A stretch of DNA of 14,000 nt from assembly GCA_002451165.1 (NCBI GenBank), contig DKBH01000110.1:1-14000 (forward strand), read 5' to 3'. Shown here piece by piece: positions 6,935 to 12,839 of this stretch; the first letter of the stretch is position 1, and every line of letters starts with the position of its first letter. A program made the position numbers and the translations under genes. A model generated the notes under the pieces. That model saw nothing but the letters and a program-made list of their open reading frames with translations. It did not search any database and was not told the origin of the DNA. Source of the DNA: Nitrospiraceae bacterium UBA6905 (lineage in GTDB: Bacteria; Nitrospirota; Thermodesulfovibrionia; Thermodesulfovibrionales; UBA6898).

Positions 6935-7342
6935 ATGACGCGTAAGAGTCGTCACATATCGGGAGCACCCTTGACCCTGTGCCTTATTCTTGTGCTCGGC
7001 GCCACCTTTCTTGCTCCGCTGTATCATACCCATGACCACGCCGGCGATTTTCACGACAGGGGAGGACATGACCATATTCTGCTCCATGATGCGTCAACGG
7101 GTGAGATTCTGGTCGCTGACGACGAGCCCGGTCCGCATCTTCATCTTCTGAAAAATAGCACAGAAGCCGTCTTGCATCTGCATCTCAAGAGCACGCTGTT
7201 AAGAACGGCCCTCTGCGCTGTAACAGCTCGGCCGATGTTATGCGGATATTATGCATGCAGTCGTTCAGCCTTTACACGGGCAGCCCTCTTCCGAAGTAAT
7301 ACCTGCGACTGCCTTTCCGGCCTTTCACCTCCTGCGGCCTGA
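6935..7342 (+). CDS. Small His-rich membrane or periplasmic protein
   Basis: 135 residues from the ATG at 6935; the frame also opens at an ATG at 6896, adding 13 residues, and neither start has a good Shine-Dalgarno. The later start gives a classical signal or anchor (basic MTRKSRH, then a hydrophobic core 11-30). A histidine cluster follows immediately: H31, H33, H35, H40, H45, H47 and H51, with H68, H70, H81 and H83 further on, interspersed with Asp. This is a plausible copper, zinc or nickel binding surface outside the membrane. The C-terminal half has several Cys and ends SPPAA, reminiscent of small copper-associated His-rich proteins whose C-termini end in a PP motif (recalled, unverified). 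It sits 42 bases after the SpdH-like gene and before the exported synthase, so it may supply or buffer a metal for that system. Confidence 0.65.
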   Translation: MTRKSRHISGAPLTLCLILVLGATFLAPLYHTHDHAGDFHDRGGHDHILLHDASTGEILVADDEPGPHLHLLKNSTEAVLHLHLKSTLLRTALCAVTARPMLCGYYACSRSAFTRAALFRSNTCDCLSGLSPPAA

Positions 7343-7411
7343 GCATCATCAATCTCCAGGGCCATCCGTGTGGCATTGCCGCTCCAGCAACATGAATTTT
7401 AAGGAGTCATC

Positions 7412-8332
7412 ATGCTGAAAATATATTGTCTCCTCGTAGTGAGTCTGCTGTTATTCCCCCAGCAAGGGTTAGCCCTCGAGCCGTCGGAAAAAATGCTCTT
7501 TGAGAAGAATTCCCTGTACCAGTACATCCAGGTAATAGAGGATACCGCAAAAAAGGAACGGTATGTCCGGAATCATAAACGGGAATATACGCAGGGAGGT
7601 ATTTACGTGGATGCGCCGGACAAACTCCTCTTTGAATTCACGCAGTTAATTTTTGTGTCTCTTGCCTTTCTGGACAGGGAACCGAAAGACGTGCTCTTTG
7701 TCGGCCTGGGTGCCGGGGCCATGCCCAAATACTTTGCAGCGCGCTATAGGGATGCTGCTATTGACGTCGCCGAAATAGACCCTGACATGGTGACCGTCGC
7801 GCAAAAGTTTTTCTATTTCAAGGAGAACGAAAAGATGAAGGTCCATGTCGAAGATGGAAGGCTCTTCGTGAAGAGGGCCAAGAAGAAATACGATTGGATC
7901 ATTCTCGATGCCTATCAAAACGACTATATTCCCTTTCATCTTACAACGCTCGAGTTTCTTAATGAGGTGAAAAGCAGACTGAAAGATGACGGCGTTGTCG
8001 TCGCGAACATCACCTCGCCCTACCGAAACAAGTTTTTCGATTCTATGGTCATGACCTATTTGAAGGCTTTCCCACATCTCGTTCTCTTCAAAGGGAAAAA
8101 GTCTGCCAATTTTATCTTCGTTGCGACATCAGGCAGCGAAGCCAAAGCAAAAGACAGTGTAGAAGCGAGAGCCCGCAAAATTCAGGCTGCCCGAAAGTTC
8201 GATATCGATCTCACAGATTTCGCATCACGGTATGAGCCTTCCGAAACCTACGCCTGGAGCGGCGCAAAGGTCCTCACGGATGACTTTGCACCGGTTCATC
8301 TCTACCAATATCAGAAATCAGGCGCACCGTAA
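7412..8332 (+). CDS. Spermidine synthase-fold protein with signal peptide
   Basis: 306 residues, ATG 6 bases after AAGGAG. Residues 1-21 form a probable signal peptide (MLKIY, hydrophobic core, GLA before LE). A beta-stranded N-terminal region (about 33-75) precedes a Rossmann-like aminopropyl- or methyl-transferase core. Key segments are FVGLGAGAMPKYF (96-108) at the GGGDGG site, AEIDPDMV (120-127, acidic ribose binding), EDGR (147-150) and LDAYQNDYIPFHL (165-177), where D166 matches the catalytic Asp. Q169 replaces the second Asp of the canonical DxxD by my alignment, so true spermidine synthase activity is uncertain. The next gene encodes the membrane half normally fused to this domain. 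Export is puzzling because decarboxylated SAM is cytoplasmic; the signal might instead be a membrane anchor. Confidence 0.82.
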   Translation: MLKIYCLLVVSLLLFPQQGLALEPSEKMLFEKNSLYQYIQVIEDTAKKERYVRNHKREYTQGGIYVDAPDKLLFEFTQLIFVSLAFLDREPKDVLFVGLGAGAMPKYFAARYRDAAIDVAEIDPDMVTVAQKFFYFKENEKMKVHVEDGRLFVKRAKKKYDWIILDAYQNDYIPFHLTTLEFLNEVKSRLKDDGVVVANITSPYRNKFFDSMVMTYLKAFPHLVLFKGKKSANFIFVATSGSEAKAKDSVEARARKIQAARKFDIDLTDFASRYEPSETYAWSGAKVLTDDFAPVHLYQYQKSGAP

Positions 8333-8344
8333 GGAGGAAGGGAA

Positions 8345-8968
8345 ATGATTAAGTTCGTAGTCTTCATGTGTGGTGCGATTGTCATGTCATTTGAAATTCT
8401 GGGCAGCCGGGTGCTCGCCCCAAACTTCGGCAGCTCTGTCTTTGTCTGGGGAAGCCTGATAAGCGTCTTTCTCGCTGGTCTCTCCATGGGATATTATCTC
8501 GGCGGAAGACTGGCAGATATCAATCCCTCATCGAGGAAACTCGCTCTCATGGTAATGGCACCCGGGCTTCTTTTTCTGTCTTTTCCGCTTTACGGCGGTC
8601 CGATATCAGACTGGATCTTCATGAAAGACCTTGGCGTGCGCTTCAGCCCGTTGGTCGCGTCGGTCGCCCTCTTCCTGCTGCCTTCGGTCTTCCTGGGCAT
8701 TGTGAGTCCCTACACGGCAAAGCTCATGATCTGCAGCCTTCATACCTCGGGCAAGACCATCGGTGCCCTTTATGCGCTTTCCACCTTCGGCAGCATCATC
8801 GGCACGCTGGTAACATCCTTCTACCTCATAACCGTCGCCGGTGTTAACATGCTCATCATGGGACAGGGCATTCTGCTGGTGGCCTTGTCCATACCGCTCT
8901 ATTTCATGCATCTGACCTGCGACGTTAGCCAGACCGGCGTTGACCGCTTGATGGACGATACGAGGTAA
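8345..8968 (+). CDS. Membrane partner of spermidine synthase-like protein
   Basis: 207 residues, ATG 6 bases after a GGAGG that lies just past the stop of the preceding gene, so the two are co-translated. About six hydrophobic helices are visible: roughly 3-20, 30-55, 60-80, 95-120, 138-160 and 163-185. The opening GAIVMSFEILGSRVLAPNFG, then SVFVWGSLISVFLAGLSMGYYLGG with a GRLAD turn, is the hallmark of the N-terminal membrane part of 'fused MFS/spermidine synthase' proteins. Here that part is a separate polypeptide encoded after, not before, its synthase domain. It probably anchors or feeds the synthase-like partner, or transports a polyamine-type molecule; neither is shown by sequence. Confidence 0.82.
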   Translation: MIKFVVFMCGAIVMSFEILGSRVLAPNFGSSVFVWGSLISVFLAGLSMGYYLGGRLADINPSSRKLALMVMAPGLLFLSFPLYGGPISDWIFMKDLGVRFSPLVASVALFLLPSVFLGIVSPYTAKLMICSLHTSGKTIGALYALSTFGSIIGTLVTSFYLITVAGVNMLIMGQGILLVALSIPLYFMHLTCDVSQTGVDRLMDDTR

Positions 8969-8994
8969 GCATCATGACAGCCGAGGGATTCTGC

Positions 8995-9007
8995 TCTGCC
9001 GGGCAGA
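8995..9007. repeat. Short palindrome between the membrane gene and the binding-protein gene
   Basis: TCTGCC (8995-9000) and GGCAGA (9002-9007) are exact complements around a single G. It is a possible protein-binding site or the remnant of a terminator; no T-run follows. Confidence 0.25.
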
Positions 9008-9031
9008 CTTGCCTGTTGGAAAAATTATCGA

Positions 9032-9043
9032 GATGCCGGCATC
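9032..9043. promoter_or_regulatory. 12-bp perfect palindrome upstream of the binding-protein gene
   Basis: GATGCCGGCATC is a perfect dyad sixteen bases upstream of a TTGACC -35-like element and 51 bases before the next gene. Its position just upstream of the candidate promoter suits an activator or repressor site, but a 12-bp palindrome may occur by chance. Confidence 0.3.
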
Positions 9044-9058
9044 AGCTCTGAGTCCGCC

Positions 9059-9088
9059 TTGACCTTCAAACTGCCTTTGCCGTAGCCT
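9059..9088 (+). promoter_or_regulatory. Candidate promoter of the binding-protein gene
   Basis: TTGACC (9059-9064, five of six matches to the -35) is followed after 18 bases by TAGCCT (9083-9088), a poor -10. Seven bases further is 9095, the A of the start codon, so the predicted message would be leaderless. The missing Shine-Dalgarno at this start agrees, but the -10 is weak. Confidence 0.35.
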
Positions 9089-9094
9089 ATTTCT

Positions 9095-10036
9095 ATGATC
9101 CTCCGCATCGGCCACCTCTCGACCTTCTACCATACCGCTATGCTGCTCATGGCCGATAGTAGCCTCTGTTCATCTCTTGATGCAGAGATTTCCTGGAAAC
9201 TCTTCGGCACCGGACCGGCCATCGTCGGTGCCTTCGAAAAGAAGGAGATCGACCTCGCCTATGTCGGACTGCCCCCCGCTATTATCGGGATCGAACGGGG
9301 CGTGCCGATCGTATGCGTAGCTGGCGGTCATATAGAAGGTACGGTCGTCTGCGCCAAAAGCGCCTATCGCGGATTTCCGGAGATAGCGCAGCTCGATGAT
9401 CTCCTCATGCAGTTTATCGGCAAGACGATCGGTGTACCGGGCACGGGTTCGATTCACGATGTGATCCTGCGGCAGAGCATCGGGCAGGCGGGCCTTGAAC
9501 GGACAGTGAGCATCAGGAACTTTGCCTGGGCCGACATGGTCCTCGAAGCTATCATGAGGGACGAGATAGCAGCGGCATGCGGCACCCCTGCACTCGCGGT
9601 TTCCATCAGGCATTACGCCGGAGGGAATATCCTCTATCCGCCGTCTCGCCTCTGGCCGAATAATCCGAGCTACGGCATTCTCGTTGACAAGACGTTCCTG
9701 CGTGACCACATCCCCCTGGTGGAACAGTTCCTGCGCATCCACGAGACAGCGACAGCCCGTATCAGGAGCGATGCAGACAGTGCTGCCAGAGACATTGCGG
9801 CCTATGTCGGCTTCATAGATGCCTCCTTTGTACGTGAGACCATTGCGGTTTCACCGAAGTACTGCGCCCAACTGACCGATGCGTATATCGCGTCGACCAT
9901 GGATTTCGTGAAGATACTGCAAGCCCTCGGATATATCAGGGGACCGATCGGTATCGATGACATCTTTGATAGCTCGCTCATCAGCAGAGTTCATCCGGAA
10001 CCGGAGCATTATAGCCATGGGATTGCCGCTGCGTAA
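9095..10036 (+). CDS. Substrate-binding-type protein (NMT1/THI5/SsuA-like), no signal peptide
   Basis: 313 residues with the periplasmic binding-protein type II look. The opening is RIGHLSTFYHTA. A lobe follows with ISWKLFGTGPAIVGAFEKKEIDLAYVGLPPAIIGIERG (32-69), reading as 'compute a score, is it present' ligand-cleft strands of NMT1/SsuA proteins, then VPIVCVAGGHIEGTVV, and TIGVPGTGSIHDVILRQ (111-127) that starts the second lobe. There is no signal peptide, and an in-frame TAG at 9083-9085 rules out a longer N-terminus. It therefore appears cytoplasmic, unlike ABC-importer binding proteins, and no permease or ATPase is adjacent. It may be a cytosolic ligand sensor or enzyme of the same fold. 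No Shine-Dalgarno is visible. Confidence 0.75.
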   Translation: MILRIGHLSTFYHTAMLLMADSSLCSSLDAEISWKLFGTGPAIVGAFEKKEIDLAYVGLPPAIIGIERGVPIVCVAGGHIEGTVVCAKSAYRGFPEIAQLDDLLMQFIGKTIGVPGTGSIHDVILRQSIGQAGLERTVSIRNFAWADMVLEAIMRDEIAAACGTPALAVSIRHYAGGNILYPPSRLWPNNPSYGILVDKTFLRDHIPLVEQFLRIHETATARIRSDADSAARDIAAYVGFIDASFVRETIAVSPKYCAQLTDAYIASTMDFVKILQALGYIRGPIGIDDIFDSSLISRVHPEPEHYSHGIAAA

Positions 10037-10059
10037 CGGCAATCAACGGCCCTCCGTTT
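10021..10059 (+). terminator. Tandem hairpins at the end of the binding-protein gene
   Basis: GATTGCCG (10021-10028) and CGGCAATC (10037-10044) form a perfect eight-pair stem whose loop contains the stop codon. AACGG (10045-10049) and CCGTT (10054-10058) form a second stem with a CCCT loop directly after. Only three T residues follow, so termination may be inefficient; the structures may instead protect the 3' end. Confidence 0.4.
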
Positions 10060-10114
10060 ACATGCATCGCACAATATTATTAAGATACCATTACTATGCC
10101 CAGGGAGGTTCATG

Positions 10115-10708
10115 ATGTCTGAAAAGGAAAACCAGCTGCCGAAGCCGCCCAGGACTCCCTTTGGAAGAAGACATGGCGACGAGGACGAGGGAGGGCTGCC
10201 CCATCAGCTAATGGCTGACCGGATGGCCATGGCCATGGCAGAAGGACGGCTCGACGAGTTTATGCGTGAGAACCTGCCGGACAATGAACAGACGCGCCAG
10301 CTTGCCATGATGATGATGAGCATGACCGGCATGATGCCACCGACGGGATTTCCAGCCCCTGACAGGCAATCAGGCACTCAAGCTTCTCCGGATAGAAGCG
10401 AAGAAGGTGAGGATGCAGCCCGGGAAGCGGGCGTTCCTGCAGACGTCATCGAGGCTGTCCGTTCCGGAGACATGCATCAGCTCATGGATCTTCTCAAGCG
10501 CGAACATCAGAAAAGGACCGGCTCTGAGATACCGGTACCCCAGTCCACAGCGGAGGCAGGGTTCAATGCCGCGCCGACAGGGATAGAAAAAGAGACGCTT
10601 GACCAGCTGCTGGCGATCTCGGCTGCGAACAGCGTGACTCTGGACTGGCTCATCATGAGAGCCATAAAGGTCTACATCGAGGAATACCGGAAGACCGGCA
10701 AGCTCTGA
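10115..10708 (+). CDS. Met-rich protein with possible ribbon-helix-helix C-terminus
   Basis: 197 residues. Two adjacent ATGs (10112 and 10115) follow GGGAGG (10103-10108); the second is preferred because its spacing is 6 bases against 3. The N-terminus is proline- and charge-rich and disordered-looking. A helical stretch (about 32-75) contains twelve Met residues, including MMMM, followed by a PxGFPAP linker. The last 40 residues (KETLDQLLAIS...WLIMRAIKVYIEEYRKTGKL) resemble a CopG/Arc-type ribbon-helix-helix unit, suggesting DNA binding or an oligomerisation module. There is no signal peptide or clear membrane span. The family is not recognised. Roles as a transcription factor or a metal (copper) responsive protein are speculative. 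Confidence 0.7.
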   Translation: MSEKENQLPKPPRTPFGRRHGDEDEGGLPHQLMADRMAMAMAEGRLDEFMRENLPDNEQTRQLAMMMMSMTGMMPPTGFPAPDRQSGTQASPDRSEEGEDAAREAGVPADVIEAVRSGDMHQLMDLLKREHQKRTGSEIPVPQSTAEAGFNAAPTGIEKETLDQLLAISAANSVTLDWLIMRAIKVYIEEYRKTGKL

Positions 10709-11011
10709 CTCGCTGATTCCGCTCCGATAGTATATTCAACAACGAGTATGCCGTGCAGCTCCCCTCCTGCAGGAAACGTCTGTCGAGAATTGTCAACACC
10801 TTTTGTTTCGTTCAGAAAGAGATGTTTTCCAGGGTGCGGCCGAGTGTGATATGAGCTTCGAACAATGTCTGCATAGAAATCAGCGACTCGCGAATTCCGG
10901 ACTCCTCTCCAGCTAAAAAACAAAGAAGCATGTTACGAAGTAACCGCAAGCCGGCGTGGTCCCTCCCAATGAGACATCTCGTATTACTGAAATAAGAAGG
11001 CCGTGAGCACA

Positions 11012-11060
11012 TTAAGAAAATTTAATCTAAGCTTAATCGGCTCTTAACAATCGGTAACTA
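11012..11060 (+). promoter_or_regulatory. OmpR/PhoB-type direct-repeat operator
   Basis: Heptamers TTTAATC (11021-11027), CTTAATC (11032-11038), CTTAACA (11043-11049) and GTAACTA (11054-11060) recur every 11 bases with four-base spacers. A further TTAA at 11012-11015 sits ten bases before the first. Eleven-base tandem repeats are the signature of OmpR-family response regulators; TTAACA-like repeats are known for Bacillus PhoP. The target could be a transcript starting near 11070-11080, leaving a ~330-base leader before mreB. The regulator is not in the window. Confidence 0.5.
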
Positions 11061-11170
11061 GAGTATGGGCTACTCGGCAAGACTCCTGATGGTCTAATCT
11101 TTAGAAAGACTCTCATGGAAGGAGTGGAGAAGAATAAGAAACCTTTTAAAATTAATTAGATAAGGAGTAA

Positions 11171-11220
11171 GTGAATAGATTACTAGTTTTTGTGAACAGA
11201 TTAGTGTCTTTTAGTGAACG
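11171..11220 (+). repeat. Imperfect tandem repeat GTGAAYAGATTA, 21/22-bp period
   Basis: GTGAATAGATTA (11171-11182), GTGAACAGATTA (11192-11203) and a truncated GTGAACG (11214-11220) repeat at two helical turns. The same bases can be read as a 38-residue peptide (GTG 11171 to TAA 11287) with a VNRLLVF/VNRLVSF heptad, so the repeat may reflect either DNA-binding sites or a small peptide. The in-frame stop just before the GTG and only three bases from AGGAG make translation doubtful. Confidence 0.35.
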
Positions 11221-11311
11221 AATGTTATTGTCAGCTTTAGGAATAGCGGCATTGCATCCACGGGCCTCTGTGGAAGTCGCTGTTTAATTGTCAGCACAGT
11301 TGATTCATCCT

Positions 11312-11349
11312 GCTCCTCGGCAATAGGAACTGCTTGCTATCCCGAGGAT
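11312..11349 (+). other. Stem-loop in the mreB leader
   Basis: CTCGG and CCGAG pair around a small internal loop and a second helix ATAG/CTAT with a ten-base apical loop. It lies about 55 bases before the mreB start and could be a structured part of the mRNA leader. The fold is short and was made by eye. Confidence 0.3.
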
Positions 11350-11402
11350 GAGGCCGCAAAAACTACCGTAATTGAAAAGTTATAGTCATTAGGGGAGGTG
11401 AC

Positions 11403-12434
11403 ATGTTTTTTCATAATATACTCGGGCTTTTTTCGAATGATCTTGCAATAGACCTTGGCACTGCCAACACCCTCGTCTACGTTAAAGGGAAAGGCATTGT
11501 CTGCGATGAACCTTCGGTCGTCGTCATAAAGAAAGACAACAAGAAGACCGTAGCGGTCGGCGCCGAAGCAAAAAGAATGCTCGGCAAAACTCCCTCCAAT
11601 ATCATGGCCATCAGGCCTATGAAGGACGGCGTCATAGCGGATTTCGATGCAACCGGCGAGATGCTCAAGTATTTTATTAAGAAGGTTCATAACAGGAGAA
11701 GTTATGTATCACCGAGGGTAATCGTCGGGGTGCCTTCCGGAATTACGCAGGTAGAGCAGCGGGCGGTCAAGGATGCTGCTGAGGCATCGGGCGCAAGAGA
11801 GGTCTATCTAATTGAGGAGCCGATGGCTGCCGCCATTGGCGTGGGGCTCCCCGTAGGAGAGCCGTCCGGTAACATGATCGTGGACATAGGAGGCGGCACT
11901 ACGGACGTCGCCGTCATCTCCATAGACGGAGTGGTTTACAGCAAAGCGGTAAGGATGGGCGGCGATAAGATGGATGAGGCGATCATGGCCTATATAAAGA
12001 GGAGATACAATCTGATGATCGGCGAAACAACGACCGAGCAGATAAAGATAGAAATAGGGTCGGCCTGCAATAGCGTCGATACAGAGAAGAGGGTGAAAGA
12101 CATCAAAGGGAGAGACCTGATATCGGGCATACCAAAGACAATAACGATCAACGAAGATGAGGTACTCGAGGCCCTGTCCGAACCGATCAACGTCATACTC
12201 GATACCATTCAGATCGCTCTCGAAAACACGCCGCCGGAAATCGCAGCTGATATTGTTGACAAAGGCATTGTCCTTGCCGGAGGGGGTGCTCTTCTGCGCC
12301 GGATTGACCTGCTCATCAAACAGAAGACCGGTCTTCCCGTTACCATCGCCGAGAACCCCCTGACAGCGGTGGTCATGGGCGTAGGGAAGATGCTTGACGA
12401 CTTAGAGATGCTTCGCAGAATCTCGATAACCTGA
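11403..12434 (+). CDS. mreB: Rod shape-determining actin homologue MreB
   Basis: 343 residues, the usual MreB length. It starts 4-5 bases after a strong GGGGAGG. Actin-fold motifs appear in order: phosphate-1 DLAIDLGTANTLVYV (13-27), a PSGITQVEQRAV helix, connect-1 VYLIEEPMAAAIGVGL, phosphate-2 MIVDIGGGTTDVAVIS and the adenosine motif GIVLAGGGALLRRID. The hydrophobic N-terminus MFFHNILGLF fits the membrane-binding amphipathic helix. MreB filaments lie under the inner membrane and direct lateral cell-wall synthesis with MreC, MreD, RodA and PBP2. None of those partners is in the window; the next + strand gene is a PAS protein 405 bases on. It may be a solitary or second mreB. The long leader with phased repeats suggests it is separately regulated. 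Confidence 0.95.
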   Translation: MFFHNILGLFSNDLAIDLGTANTLVYVKGKGIVCDEPSVVVIKKDNKKTVAVGAEAKRMLGKTPSNIMAIRPMKDGVIADFDATGEMLKYFIKKVHNRRSYVSPRVIVGVPSGITQVEQRAVKDAAEASGAREVYLIEEPMAAAIGVGLPVGEPSGNMIVDIGGGTTDVAVISIDGVVYSKAVRMGGDKMDEAIMAYIKRRYNLMIGETTTEQIKIEIGSACNSVDTEKRVKDIKGRDLISGIPKTITINEDEVLEALSEPINVILDTIQIALENTPPEIAADIVDKGIVLAGGGALLRRIDLLIKQKTGLPVTIAENPLTAVVMGVGKMLDDLEMLRRISIT

Positions 12435-12839
12435 TGTAATGCCCAGAAATAATATCCTTCTCTTTTATCTTAGCCATGCTTTCTCTTGTCTTGGTGACGT
12501 ATGAGAGTGAGAATTGCCATTCCTTGTCAGTGACTTTCATGAGCGACCCTCTCAATCGTTGTACGCGTCGTCATCGAGGCGGATAGTCCTTCGACACGCA
12601 CTTCGATAATCAGGCATCTTATTAGAAAAGTGAAGGTTTTATTCGGTAATCGTCACCCTCTTACCATGGTGCCGATGATGGTTCTTCGGAGAACTGCAGA
12701 AAAAAGCTATGTAGCTTCTGAGAGCGAATGTTACAATGGTTAAGGAGAACCAAGGAGACTAGAAGTACGATCCTGTAGTTTACACTGTTGTCGATTTGTA
12801 GAATAAGGGTAAGTACGTCGATAGGCCAGAAGGACACAT
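12435..12839. other. 405-bp gap between mreB and the PAS gene
   Basis: No supported gene and no clear terminator for mreB. A short - strand frame (12555-12373) runs into mreB from the opposite side and includes a reasonable-looking KVTDKEWQFSLSYVTK stretch, perhaps a gene relic. A second - strand frame (12855-12661) is hydrophobic but has no ribosome site. A perfect GTTCT/AGAAC hairpin with a TCGG loop lies near 12680-12693 without a T-run. The end of the gap contains AGAAGGA (12828-12834), the ribosome site of the PAS gene. Confidence 0.5.

Larger units (their letters stand above)
10709..11402. other. 694-bp AT-rich gap upstream of mreB
   Basis: No convincing long gene was found here. The left part (about 10720-11012) has two overlapping - strand frames of 66 and 83 codons without ribosome sites that could be relics of a decayed gene. 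From about 11010 the base composition turns AT-rich and holds a helically phased TTAA repeat array (11012-11060), a 21/22-base spaced repeat (11171-11220) that also encodes a 38-codon GTG-started frame (11171-11287) with AGGAG three bases before it, and a hairpin (11312-11349). A long regulated leader or small RNA is plausible. Confidence 0.6.

Noticed and set aside
8974..9051. 25-codon frame after the membrane partner gene
   Set aside because: Short, poorly spaced from its GAGG, no recognisable product, and it overlaps palindromic regulatory-looking sequence.
12680..12694. GTTCT-TCGG-AGAAC hairpin as an mreB terminator
   Set aside because: No T-run follows on the + strand, and on the - strand the T-run precedes the stem; it is also about 250 bases past mreB.
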